Source of the DNA: SAR202 cluster bacterium bin22
GTDB lineage: Bacteria; Chloroflexota; Dehalococcoidia; Lucifugimonadales; UBA3495
NCBI GenBank assembly: GCA_002238505.1
Contig: MPMM01000006.1
Coordinates: forward strand, 81,265-145,264
Reading direction: 5' to 3'
Length of the DNA stretch: 64,000 nt
Every line of letters begins with the position of its first letter. Within the stretch, counting starts at the first letter, position 1. This document shows positions 1 through 8,603 of this stretch, piece by piece. A program made the position numbers and the translations under genes. The notes under the pieces were generated by a model. That model saw only the letters and a program-made list of their open reading frames with translations, did not search any database and was not told the origin of the DNA.

Positions 1-342
1 TTGAAGCCACCGCCACTTCTCTCCCTGGTGGAAGATACGGCAGCAGACACGGCAGGTCCGACCGGCGAACCGGGACAGGCGGGGTTGTCCGACAGCAGAG
101 GCATTGGTATTGGGTCCTTGGAGAACTGGACTATCGGGCTCTCTTTGGTCCTGCTAATGATGGCAGGAGTACTCCTCGTGGCGTCGATACCAAGATGGCG
201 CCAGACGCGCGAGATCAAGCTGCCCTCCCCGACTGTCGGGCCGGAACGCCGGCTGGGCCCGTTGCCAATTCTTATGTCCTTGCGGGAACACGGTATATTC
301 TCGACAGGAAAAAAAGAAGGCGATGTTGAGACCAGTCCGTGA
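1..342 (+). CDS. C-terminal end of a membrane-anchored protein (cut by window edge)
   Basis: The reading frame is open from the first base, so this is probably the 3' end of a longer gene. About 40 residues of Gly/Thr/Pro-rich sequence lead into one hydrophobic segment at roughly residues 43-64 (IGLSLVLLMMAGVLLVASI). A short basic cytoplasmic-type tail follows (RWRQTR...). This stalk, membrane segment and basic tail arrangement is the same as the end of the large surface proteins at 36749-42079 and 49037-54514, so a surface protein anchored at its C terminus is the best guess. The TTG at base 1 need not be the true start. No catalytic domain is visible in the part present. Confidence 0.5.
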   Translation: MKPPPLLSLVEDTAADTAGPTGEPGQAGLSDSRGIGIGSLENWTIGLSLVLLMMAGVLLVASIPRWRQTREIKLPSPTVGPERRLGPLPILMSLREHGIFSTGKKEGDVETSP

Positions 343-815
343 CGCTTGTTCTAAGAGCGTGGGTCCCCGATTAAAACCAACAATAGTTTCGCTTTTCGAA
401 CTTCGGCCATCTTTGTATATGGCGTCTCCCTTTATACCGTGGAACGAAGCAACGGGCGCGTAGTCTCACACCAACCGACTTTCTCCCACGGCTAGAGTGG
501 AAAATCTCCCTGCTCGATTTGTCTTATGCCGAAGTTCCGCTCTTGGTTCAACCTATAATGCCAGCTGGTGTTGTGAATTCTGGATGAATTGGTGCGGAGC
601 GTTTCACGAAGACCACGAACCAACAGGGCCTCTGCAACACAAAAGGAGAACCGCCATCTCATTGTCCGCTAATGAGAATCTAACCTAATCTACACGACCT
701 GCACTAATCTACTGACCAGTGACAGTGGCACAGGTTAGCCTCGTTCCTGCTTCCACCGCTGTCGCCCGCGGGGGGCGGGTCTTACACCGGCGTCCACAGG
801 CAGGGACCGTGTAGC
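343..815. other. Intergenic, no convincing gene
   Basis: A 63-codon ORF at 497-688 has no ribosome site and no family resemblance. A GC-rich inverted stretch near 755-775 (CCCGCGGGGGGCGGG) lies just beyond the 3' end of the TnpB relic on the minus strand and could be part of the old element's right end. Confidence 0.5.
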
Positions 816-1040
816 TCACGGCCCATAATCTCTGATGTTCCGGGCTGCATTGACGTCCCGGTCATGCGCCATTCCACATCCGGGGCAGAGCCACCGCCGG
901 TCCTCCAAGCCCAGCTTACCGTTTCTATGCCCACATTCGTGGTACAGCCGGTGGAAGGGAAGTCCCCGGAGACCTTCAGGAAAGGTCCGCCACGCTACCT
1001 GGCCTGGTACTCCAGTTGGCGCAGCCGACGCCTTAGGCAG
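816..1040 (-). pseudogene. TnpB (IS200/IS605 OrfB) C-terminal relic
   Basis: The minus strand encodes the zinc-finger end of a TnpB nuclease. Visible pieces are ECGHRNGKLGLEDRRWLCPG and then CGMAHDRDVNAARNI, the usual second CxxC and the HDRDxNAAxNI signature. Just upstream, in another frame, are the expected preceding residues (QARWRGGPFLKVSGDFPST), so a frameshift lies near 960. The first CxxC pair is not intact and the RuvC-like body is absent. It is a dead fragment. No TnpA is present. Confidence 0.7.
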
Positions 1041-1205
1041 AGCGGACGATAGTGCAGTCCCCATCGGGAGTCCTGCGGCAAGTCTGTCCCTTGACGAAAT
1101 CCGTCTTGCCATCCGGCATCGCCGGAAATCGAGGTGACAAAATTCTGCGACATTTCACCTTTAACCTTCTCTCATCACCAGAAGGTGAGTCACTAAGGAG
1201 GTGAA

Positions 1206-2669
1206 ATGATGAAACTCGAGAAGTTGACCGCAAAGACCTTCCTGATCGCTCCGGCCTTAGCTCTGATGCTCAGCACAGGCGTCCTGCTGGCCTGCGGCGG
1301 CAACACCGGGTCCGACCAGGGCTCGGAAAGGGGAGGCGTCAGCCAGGAGATTTCCGTAGGAGAGTCTGGCGCCGAGTCCCCGGAAGCTGGCGGGTCCGGT
1401 AGTGAGGAAGCCGGCGGGTCCAGCCTTGCCCCCAATGAAACCTTTGACGCGGTGCGCAGCGGCGCCCGGCTCATCCTAAACTACGACGCAGCCAGCAATT
1501 CTTTCGACGGCACGGTGGAGAACACCACCGGCGCTGTACTCAACCAGGTGAGAATCGAGGTGCATCTCTCTAACGGCACTGAGCTGGGACCTACCACTCC
1601 GATAGTCCTGGCGGCGGGCGAGATAGCGCAGATCAATCTACCCTCTACCCAAGCCTCGTTCACTGGCTGGATGGCCCACGCCGAGGTTGGCAGCGGCGCC
1701 GAGGCGGGCCAGGGGATGGGCGAAGCCGGCGGCGCTGAGAGCGGCCCCGATGGCCCCGAAGGGCCCGAGAGCGGTGCGGCCGCCAATGAGGCTGCCATGG
1801 AAGCCGCCATGTCCAGCCCCATCACCCCCCTCGACCAAACGTGGGAAGGCGTTCTAGGCGGCCTGGCCGTATCCGCGTGGTACGACGCGGCCACCAAGTC
1901 TGTCAACTCAACGGTACAGAACACCCTCTCCCAGACCCAGTGCTACGTGCAGTCGGAACCGCACCTGAAGTCGGGGACGCAGACCGCAGGAGAGCTGGGC
2001 CCGGACAAGCTGGGCGACCTGAACCCGGGACAGCAGGCCCTGTCCAGTGTCAGTGTGGACAGCGAACCGAACCTGGCAGGCGTATCCTTTGACGGCTACG
2101 TCGTTCACCTGGAGGTATTCGACTGCGGCGGTCCTGGGCCTGTCCCCCACACTGGCGGGGAAAGCGGCGAAGGCGGGGCTGGCGAGGGTGCCGGCGGCGA
2201 GGGCCATGGCCCTGGTGGGGAAGGCTCAGGCAGCGAATCCGGAGGCGAAGGGGGCGGTGGTGAAGAGGGGAGCCGTGCAACCCTGGCCCCGAATCAGACC
2301 TTTGACGCCGTTCGGGGCGGCGCCCGGCTCATCCTGAATTATGACGCGGCCACCAATGCCTTCAATGGAACCGTGGAGAATACCACCAGCAATGTCCTGA
2401 ACCGGGTCAGGATAGAGATCCATCTCTCCAACGGTACGGAACTGGGACCCACCACGCCGGTGGACCTGGTCCCTGGGCAGACGCTGGCAGTCAATCTGCC
2501 GTCAACGGCGACTCCCTTCACCGGGTGGATTGCTCACTCCGAGGTCGGAGGAGGTGAAGGCAGCCAGTCGGGCGGCGAGCACGGTTCCGGTGGCGGTGGA
2601 GAAGCTGGAGGAGAGCATGGCGCCGGCGGCGAACAGGGCGGCCGCGGCGAGCAGTCGGGAGGCCGCTAG
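1206..2669 (+). CDS. Lipoprotein with duplicated unknown domain
   Basis: An exported lipoprotein: a hydrophobic N terminus ends in a lipobox (VLLAC), followed by a Gly/Ser/Glu linker. Two domains of about 88 residues, near residues 78-165 and 359-446, are close copies. Both contain FDAVR.GARLILNYDA and HLSNGTELGPTTP. A divergent third copy lies between them, near 207-305, with two cysteines (TQCYVQSE and VFDCGG). Long Gly/Glu-rich spacers (GGEGSGSESGGEG-like) separate the domains and form the C terminus. A strong AGGAGG at 1196-1201 precedes two adjacent ATGs; the second (1209) has the better spacing. It lies 130 bp upstream of the two-component pair, so it may be sensed or controlled by it. 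The domain looks like an extracellular beta-rich module; I do not recognise a named family. Confidence 0.8.
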   Translation: MMKLEKLTAKTFLIAPALALMLSTGVLLACGGNTGSDQGSERGGVSQEISVGESGAESPEAGGSGSEEAGGSSLAPNETFDAVRSGARLILNYDAASNSFDGTVENTTGAVLNQVRIEVHLSNGTELGPTTPIVLAAGEIAQINLPSTQASFTGWMAHAEVGSGAEAGQGMGEAGGAESGPDGPEGPESGAAANEAAMEAAMSSPITPLDQTWEGVLGGLAVSAWYDAATKSVNSTVQNTLSQTQCYVQSEPHLKSGTQTAGELGPDKLGDLNPGQQALSSVSVDSEPNLAGVSFDGYVVHLEVFDCGGPGPVPHTGGESGEGGAGEGAGGEGHGPGGEGSGSESGGEGGGGEEGSRATLAPNQTFDAVRGGARLILNYDAATNAFNGTVENTTSNVLNRVRIEIHLSNGTELGPTTPVDLVPGQTLAVNLPSTATPFTGWIAHSEVGGGEGSQSGGEHGSGGGGEAGGEHGAGGEQGGRGEQSGGR

Positions 2670-2798
2670 GGCCATCCGAAACCGGCCAATGAACAACTGA
2701 GAATTACCTGCGGTTATAATCTGACCAGTCGGGAATCCGGTTAAATGACGCGGCGCAGTAACCTGCGTCGCGTCCACCAAGTTTCGAAGGTAATGGCA

Positions 2799-3476
2799 AT
2801 GAGCGGCAACGTATTGATCATCGAAGACGACAGCAGAATCGCCAACTGGGTCCAGGTGTATTTCGAGCGTGCGGGTTACTCTGCCGAGGTTGCCCGCGAC
2901 GGGGAGTCGGGCCTGGAGTTGGCCAGGGAACTGGCTCCCGACCTGATTGTCCTCGACCTGACGCTGCCCCGCCTGGACGGCGTAGAGGTGTGCCGGATCC
3001 TGCGCCGGGAGTCGGACGTCCCCATAATCATGCTGACGGCCCGGGAAGCCCATGCCGACCGGGTCATCGGCCTGGACAGCGGGGCAGACGACTACATCGT
3101 CAAGCCCTTCGCCCCGGAGGAGGTCATTGCCCGGGCGGGAGCCGTGCTCCGCCGCGTCAAGGGCAGGGTCCAGCAACTCCTGACCCACGATGGCATCACC
3201 CTGAATGAGACCACCGGTACTGTCACCGTCGATGAACGGCCGGTGAACCTGTCCCAAGCCCAGATCGCCCTCTTGTCCACCTTCATGCGGCACCCCAACC
3301 AGGTGCTCACCCGCGACCAGTTGATCTCCCTGTCCTTCAACGACGAATTCGATGGGCTTGACCGGGCCATCGACAGCCAGATCGCCCGCCTGCGACGGCA
3401 GATCAACCGGGACGGCACACAGCCTATCCAGACGGTATACGGCGCCGGTTACAGGTTTGTCGTGGAGGTTGAATAA
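2799..3476 (+). CDS. OmpR-family response regulator
   Basis: A DNA-binding response regulator. The N-terminal receiver domain (about residues 1-118) has the acidic pair (IIEDD), the phosphoacceptor Asp53 (LIVLDLTLPRLDG) and the conserved Lys in YIVKPF. The C-terminal winged helix (about 130-222) ends in VYGAGYRFVVE, typical of OmpR/PhoB. The open frame reaches back to 2745. I chose the ATG at 2799 because GAAGG at 2786-2790 is spaced 8 nt from it and the protein then begins directly at the receiver fold; the ATG at 2793 is too close. Its stop overlaps the kinase start by one base (TAATG), so the two genes are translationally coupled. Confidence 0.93.
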   Translation: MSGNVLIIEDDSRIANWVQVYFERAGYSAEVARDGESGLELARELAPDLIVLDLTLPRLDGVEVCRILRRESDVPIIMLTAREAHADRVIGLDSGADDYIVKPFAPEEVIARAGAVLRRVKGRVQQLLTHDGITLNETTGTVTVDERPVNLSQAQIALLSTFMRHPNQVLTRDQLISLSFNDEFDGLDRAIDSQIARLRRQINRDGTQPIQTVYGAGYRFVVEVE

Positions 3477-4876
3477 TGTCGCTTCGCTGGCGAATCATGG
3501 GGGCCATTGTCTGCGTTGTCTTTCTGACCGTCCTGTCAACAGTAGCTGTGGGTTACTTCGCGACCCAGGCCCGGCTAAGTGTGTTCGTGGAACAGGTAGG
3601 GGGCGACGAGGCGAGCCAACTGGCAATGAATCTGAGCCAGGAATATACCGCATCCGGCGGTTGGACAACGGTGGAAAGGCCGCTTGCTGAAGCCGGATAC
3701 ATCTACGACGTGACACGCCAGGGGAGGCGTCTGGAAGAAGGAGAGGGAGAGCACTCCGAGGCATTTCACCTGGAACAGGTAAGGGTCGTAATTGTTGACA
3801 ACAATGGGATCCTGGTGAAGGATAACCTGTCCCAACTCTTTCCCGGGTCCAGGTCGCCGCCACTGGACGGATACCGAGGAGAGATATTCGACCTTGGAAC
3901 CAGCCAACCGGTGGGCCAGGTCTTCGTCGACGTCAACAGGGAGTTTCTGTCTTCCGAGTCCCACGGGCTCCTGACCTCCCTCCTGTACATCACATTGATT
4001 GGGGGAGCGCTCACGGTGGGCGTTGCGTTGCTGGTGGCTGCCTGGCTGTCCCAGCGAATCACCGCACCGGTAGCCGCGCTGACGCGGGCGACCCAGTCCA
4101 TCGCTCAGGGAGACCCGACCCGGCTGCCCGTTACCTCTACCGACGAGTTAGGACGCATGAGCGCGGCCTTCAATGAGATGACCCTGGCACTGGAGACCCA
4201 GCGCGAACTCCGCAGGCGGTTGATCAACGATGTTTCCCACGAGCTGAACACGCCGCTTGCAGTCATACAGCTGGAGGCGGCTGGGCTGCGTGACGGGCTC
4301 CAGGCGGCCGAAAGCGCTTCTGCCCACATCATCCAGGAGGTGGACCAGCTCCGCGGACTCGTGACCGATCTCAACTGGCTCGCCGAGACCGACCACGGCG
4401 AGTTGAGACTCGCCCTGGAACCAAGTTCCGTTGCCGAACTGCTCACGGAAGAAGTACAAAGATGGCAGCCCCAATCCCAGTCACAACAGGTGAACGTGTC
4501 TCTTCGGGTTTCCTGTGAACTGCCCCAATTGCCCCTTGACCGGATGAGGATGAGGCAGGCCCTGGGAAACGTCTTGAGCAATGCCATCAAGTGCACCGGG
4601 CCCGGTGGGAACATTGTGGTCGCGGGAGCGATAAATGATGGCAAAGAGCTGGCAATTTCGGTAACTGACGAAGGCATTGGAATCGGACCGGACGACCTCC
4701 CCCACGTGTTCGATCGCTTCTACCGCACGGACCAGTCTCGGAGCCTCGGAATCGGAGGCACTGGCCTGGGGTTGGCCATCACTCAGGCCATAGTAGAGGC
4801 CCACGGGGGGGTGTTAACTGTGGCCAGCGATGGGCCCGGACATGGCGCCACCGTGCAGATTCTTCTGCCGTTGTAA
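3476..4876 (+). CDS. Sensor histidine kinase (BaeS-like)
   Basis: The membrane sensor kinase partner of the regulator just upstream. An N-terminal membrane segment (about residues 7-28) is followed by an extracytoplasmic sensing region of about 135 residues and a second membrane segment (about 163-190). A HAMP linker comes next (QRITAPVAALTRA). The H-box has His255 in NDVSHELNTPL. The ATP-binding domain carries an N-box (LSNAIKCT), a G1 box (DEGIGIGPDD), an F-box (FDRFYR) and a G2 box (GGTGLGLAI). All catalytic motifs are intact. Signal and target genes are unknown; the lipoprotein at 1206 is the nearest candidate. Confidence 0.93.
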   Translation: MSLRWRIMGAIVCVVFLTVLSTVAVGYFATQARLSVFVEQVGGDEASQLAMNLSQEYTASGGWTTVERPLAEAGYIYDVTRQGRRLEEGEGEHSEAFHLEQVRVVIVDNNGILVKDNLSQLFPGSRSPPLDGYRGEIFDLGTSQPVGQVFVDVNREFLSSESHGLLTSLLYITLIGGALTVGVALLVAAWLSQRITAPVAALTRATQSIAQGDPTRLPVTSTDELGRMSAAFNEMTLALETQRELRRRLINDVSHELNTPLAVIQLEAAGLRDGLQAAESASAHIIQEVDQLRGLVTDLNWLAETDHGELRLALEPSSVAELLTEEVQRWQPQSQSQQVNVSLRVSCELPQLPLDRMRMRQALGNVLSNAIKCTGPGGNIVVAGAINDGKELAISVTDEGIGIGPDDLPHVFDRFYRTDQSRSLGIGGTGLGLAITQAIVEAHGGVLTVASDGPGHGATVQILLPL

Positions 4877-4994
4877 AAATGGTTGACTATAGTCGCAGGA
4901 GTTCCGTTAGCCATCTCTGAAGACGCGGTGTGAGCCGCGACGCCGCCCCAACAGTACAAGGCGGCTCCGCCGGGGACTCACACCCAAGAACAAC

Positions 4995-5036
4995 GAGCGG
5001 ATCCCCGCTCAAGCCGCCCCGCGGGCCTCAGCCCGC
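4995..5036. repeat. Two consecutive small hairpins
   Basis: GAGCGG-ATCC-CCGCTC (4995-5010) and GCGGGC-CTCA-GCCCGC (5021-5036) are perfect 6-bp stems. They lie 120 bp after the kinase stop and about 80 bp beyond the minus-strand TnpB relic. They could be remains of an element end or a weak terminator. No T tract follows. Confidence 0.35.
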
Positions 5037-5115
5037 AGGGCAGCCTGAACCGGATCTGCCTGGGGTAGTTTATTGTCTGACCACGCCCTACAGGGGCCAC
5101 AGGCTTCTGTCGCAC

Positions 5116-5345
5116 TCAGCCACCCCCCCAGCGCCCAGTTGAAGGCGAACCGGGCACGGCCCGCAGCCGCGCGAGTCGGGCTTCCTGCTCCCTTGTGGGT
5201 TTCAATGTTATCCGGTGGGAAATAAGCATGGTTGAAGCGTAACCATTGGCCAGCGCCTCCCGCAAGAAGCTGCTGTCAATAGTCTGCTCCCCAGACGCCA
5301 AGCTTGCAGATTGTATCCAGCATCATCTGTTAACAGTAGATTCCG
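5116..5345 (-). pseudogene. TnpB N-terminal relic with conserved upstream leader
   Basis: On the minus strand, HRITLKPTREQEARLA followed in a shifted frame by GRARFAFNWALG is the start of a TnpB protein (PTxEQE...ARFxxNWAL). The frame breaks in a GC-rich run near 5165 and nothing of the RuvC body follows. The roughly 110 bp ahead of the start (to about 5345) aligns with the DNA ahead of the TnpB relic at 48488-48770, including a shared CTGTTAAC, a CTATTGACA block and GCTTC-TGC, so both are copies of one element family. Confidence 0.65.
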
Positions 5346-5491
5346 CCTAACAGCTACAAACCCCATTGCGCTGTCTTTGGTCGATGGCAACTGAGATTAA
5401 TACAAGAAAATATGCTTCCACTATGAGAATTACACACTTATCATATATCGAGTAAGTCTTGGTTGTATTAGCCCATTGAATTTCCCCGTGG

Positions 5492-5995
5492 ATGTACAGC
5501 AGGAGTATAAATGTCTTGAACGACATGAAATCCCGGATTATTGCCAGAGGCGCCGCAGACCAGGACTTTCGCGCCCGCCTGCTCTCGGACTCACGGGCCG
5601 CAATCTTGGAGGAGTTCGGAATCCCCATACCCGGTGATTTTAACGTGGCAGTGCACGAGGACACCGATACGGCTACGCACTTGGTCCTGCCTCCCACAGG
5701 CCAACTGAGCGAAGTTGCTCTGCAGTTCGCTTCCGGTGGATACGGTGGCGATGATCCTTTGTGGCATAAGTTGATCCCTGTTAGCGTTAAGGGATTTGCG
5801 TCAGCGGAAACGGTCCCACGCTGGGATGGAAGTTCGTCGAGCCCTGGGATGCCCGCATTGGCGCGAGGATACGGAAAGACTCGGGTCGTCGGAGGTTCGA
5901 TAAACGGAGAAGCCCAGCTTGGAAGCATCCAAGGTCGGCGATCTTTCGGAGACCTTTCCATTGGTCAAATATCTATGCCTACATGTCCCATTTGA
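5492..5995 (+). CDS. NHLP-type RiPP precursor 1 (nitrile hydratase-like leader)
   Basis: The N-terminal 83 residues look like an NHLP leader, the leader class of proteusins: MKSRIIARGAADQDFRARLL, then the alpha-subunit-like EEFGIPIPGDFNVAVHEDTD and HLVLPPTGQLSE, ending in ASGG at 80-83, the double-glycine site cut by C39 peptidases. It aligns with the precursor at 15762-16022 over the whole leader. What follows is unusual: an 84-residue tail (YGGDDPLWHK... to SMPTCPI) with one Cys and many Ser/Gly, longer than most cores. The tail may be a true core, or read-through after loss of an early stop. The start is uncertain: ATG 5492 is used here, but AGGAG at 5501-5505 would serve a TTG at 5516 or the ATG at 5525. 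Maturation enzymes are not seen nearby. Confidence 0.75.
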   Translation: MYSRSINVLNDMKSRIIARGAADQDFRARLLSDSRAAILEEFGIPIPGDFNVAVHEDTDTATHLVLPPTGQLSEVALQFASGGYGGDDPLWHKLIPVSVKGFASAETVPRWDGSSSSPGMPALARGYGKTRVVGGSINGEAQLGSIQGRRSFGDLSIGQISMPTCPI

Positions 5996-6077
5996 AGCGA
6001 ATTCTGGCCGTTTGCAGACCAATACGAGGTATCGTCGTTGTAATACTAGATGAGAGGAACCAAAGGTGGTGCAGGTC

Positions 6078-6782
6078 ATGAGCATAATTGACATTGAGAA
6101 CCGAACTGAGAACTGGAAGACGGTCGAGGCTTTCACGCCAATGCTTAGCAACGAAGAAGCCCGATGTCGTTTGGCACAGAAATTGCTCCAAAATATACAT
6201 GAGAACCTGAATTGTTCAACGAAAGAAGTTAAGCTCGAACTGTTCTGGAACGGTGTGCGGGACTACCTTCATTGGAAGGACGAACAAGGAAATTCGACGT
6301 CAAAGAAAGAAAAGAGAGAGGACAGGCACTCAACTCCCCTCGCCAAGACCTATCAAGAGCTATTTGCGTCCCTGAGAAGTGATATCGACAAATCTAAATC
6401 GCTAACTCTACGAAAGGAATGGAATTATCAAGCCTTTGACGAAAAGAGTGTGAAAAAGCTGTTCCATAACCTCCATGGAACGGAGATGGATATAGTGCTC
6501 GATACGCCCGGATATCTATTGGTCGGGGAAGCTAAAGACGAAAGCAGGCTTGGAGCAAACAGTGATTTGGTGCTTGTGCACCAGCTCATTCGCCAGTATG
6601 TGACTGCAAAAGTCCTGCTTCATTTTTCGGGGAATGCGAATAAGAAGGTGGCTTTATTCTCGGTGGTGAAAAACCGCGAGAGCTTCCTGCGTACTTACCA
6701 GGCTAAATTCGTCCTGGACAAGGGTTGGCTGTGTACCGCTAATGTCCTAAGTTGGGAAGACATCAACCGATTGGCCAAGTAG
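6078..6782 (+). CDS. PD-(D/E)XK nuclease-like hypothetical protein
   Basis: A 234-residue soluble protein with no recognised full-length family. Near the middle it has the spacing of a PD-(D/E)XK nuclease core: Asp138 in EMDIVLDT, then a hydrophobic strand and Glu151-x-Lys153 in LLVGEAKDE. Such cores occur in restriction, repair and defence nucleases; which of these applies is not determined. GTG 6066 is also open, but ATG 6078 sits about 8 nt after AAAGGTGG and is preferred. The gene is clearly more AT-rich and Lys-rich than its neighbours, and lies between a RiPP precursor and transposon relics, which points to horizontal arrival. Confidence 0.6.
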   Translation: MSIIDIENRTENWKTVEAFTPMLSNEEARCRLAQKLLQNIHENLNCSTKEVKLELFWNGVRDYLHWKDEQGNSTSKKEKREDRHSTPLAKTYQELFASLRSDIDKSKSLTLRKEWNYQAFDEKSVKKLFHNLHGTEMDIVLDTPGYLLVGEAKDESRLGANSDLVLVHQLIRQYVTAKVLLHFSGNANKKVALFSVVKNRESFLRTYQAKFVLDKGWLCTANVLSWEDINRLAK

Positions 6783-6894
6783 GTCCTGCAATAAACATCC
6801 ATTCGTGAATATTCGTGCCGATTAGTGGTGTGTGGTCAGAGGAATAACATGATAGTACATCGCTGTTGGGAGAGTGAACGTGAGGGGTGGGGAC

Positions 6895-7623
6895 ATGACA
6901 GCACCGCATCGACGCCACGACATGTCCTACCGGGTTTGGGAACTTCTTGAGCCTCATTTGTCTGGTAGGTCAGGGAAGAAGGGCCGGCCCGCCAAAGACA
7001 ACCGGTTGTTCTTGAACGCTGTGTTTTGGAACCTGCGCACTGGGGCACCCCCGTATCAAGTAAGGGGCAGGCTCTGGCGGGACCGTGGGGTATGTAAAGA
7101 CCTTCTGGATACCGTCATTGATGAGCCGGACTTCGAGTGGTTGTTGATGATTGACTCCAGCCACATCGAGCCCCAACCCGACGGAACTGGGGCCCGTGGT
7201 GGCAACCAGGCGATAGCCCGCACCAAGGGGGCTGAATTGCAAACTGGACCTGGCCTTGGATTCCCATGGGATGCCGGTACGTATGATCCTGACCGAGGGA
7301 ACCACCGCCGACTGCAATCAGGCCGGGGGCCTGATTGCCGGCGTGCTAGCCCAGTACCTGTTGGTGGGCAGGGGCTATGACAGCGATGCCATAGTAGCCC
7401 AAGCCGAGGAGCGGGGAATGGAGGCGGTGATACCGCCCCGGCGAAACCGCAAGGAACACCGAGACTACGACCGGGCACTGTACAAGCTGCGTCACTTAGT
7501 GGAGAACGGATTTCGGACTTCAAACAGTGGCGCGCAGTAGCTACCAGATACGCCAAGAATGAAGCCCCATTCCTGGCAGCATACCAGATTCGAGCAATGG
7601 CAATGTGGACAAGATTATTTTGA
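6895..7623 (+). pseudogene. IS5-family transposase, frameshifted
   Basis: A DDE transposase of the IS5 group in three frames. The N terminus has GRSGKKGRPAKDNRLFLNAV and LRTGAPP, followed by an internal deletion before WRDRGV. The first catalytic Asp is in LLMIDSSHIEP, with GARGGNQAI after it. After a frameshift near 7245 come MPVRMILTEGTTADCNQA, GYDSDAIV (second Asp) and IPPRRNRKEHRDYD. A further shift near 7515 leads from HLVEN (catalytic Glu) to DFKQWRAVATRYAKN and WTRLF-stop. At least two frameshifts and one deletion make it inactive. A paralogous relic lies at 46770-47205. Confidence 0.8.
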
Positions 7624-7740
7624 CGACACCCCCTGTACATCCAGGCCCATGAAAACATCGCTACCACCGTGAATATGGTCTCTCCACCACAGAAACGCCG
7701 AAGAAGGTGAATCTGCAATTCGCCACCGGGGGCATGGGTC

Positions 7741-8340
7741 CAATGCTGGATAGCAATAACGCCAGCCCTTAACAGCAGGATAGCTATCGAGAAGCTGGAC
7801 TTCCGGCGTAAGAAGGCTGCCCTGGAGGGGGAGTCTCCCCGCTACAGCCGGATGCTCTCCAATTTCAGATGCGGCAAGCTAAAGGCCTGCTTCCTGTCCC
7901 GGGCCCATCGCCAGGGAGCGGAGGTATACCAGGTAAACCCGGCCTTTAGTTCGGTGATTGGCCGGGTGAAGTTCATGGAGCGCTAAGGATCAGAGTTCAC
8001 CAGGCGGCTTTGTTGACGCTGGCCCGAAGTTTGCTCGGTTGTTCTGAGGGCATCCCCCACCTTGAGGTGTGTCCCTGGAACAATGGGGTTCGTGTCGCCT
8101 TCACCGTACCTGTAAGGAAGCGGGTGAAGCAAGTATGGACCCTGTGGGGTTGTGTTCTGGGACAGCTGAGACTGGCGCTTGCAGCGCGACACCTGCTAGG
8201 GAAGCCAAGGGGCAGACCCAATCCGGTACAGGCTCCGGCCGGAGCGAGGATACGATCGGTGTTCGCGTCTGAGAGTACCGGGCGGAGCCGTCTTGCACTG
8301 TTAGGGCGGCGTTCCGCCGGTGGCGGATTTTCAGAAGCGG
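7741..8340 (+). pseudogene. TnpB-like (IS1341 type) transposase C-terminal half
   Basis: From 7780 the frame reads IAIEKLDFRRKKAALEGESP, then YQVNPAFSSVIGRVKFMER, a well-known late segment of IS1341-type TnpB proteins. A stop (TAA 7984-7986) takes the place expected for Tyr. One base later in phase the protein continues as RVHQAALLTLARSLLGCSEG and VRVAFTVPVRKRVKQVW. The N-terminal half is missing and there is no ATG. It abuts the IS5 relic, so the two elements form a small transposon graveyard between RiPP precursor 1 and the export genes. The downstream limit is approximate. Confidence 0.7.
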
Positions 8341-8603
8341 CAGACGGTGCCTACGCTACAAAGGTCATCCCTTTCACAATGGTCCTATGGGCCACACAGC
8401 AACGGCAACGTCATCCGGCGCACTTCAAGCATTCTTGCGTTCTCGGGAATGCTGACATCAGAGACAATTCTTTGATGCGCTCGTCACTTGGTACGTCTCA
8501 TGGTCGGATTACGGCCACCGTTAACGCCACATGCTCGCCAAATGGAACGTGCCGCCCCGGCCTCCATTCTTAACCAGTCAAACCTGAAGGGAGAGTAAGC
8601 AGG

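Noticed and set aside
2745..2798. Longer N terminus for the response regulator
   Set aside because: The ATG at 2745 has no ribosome site and adds 18 residues outside the receiver fold; 2799 has a good site.
8010..8573. A 187-codon ORF that looked like a stand-alone protein
   Set aside because: Its first 60 or so residues continue the TnpB relic at 7741 after a frameshift; the rest is without meaning.
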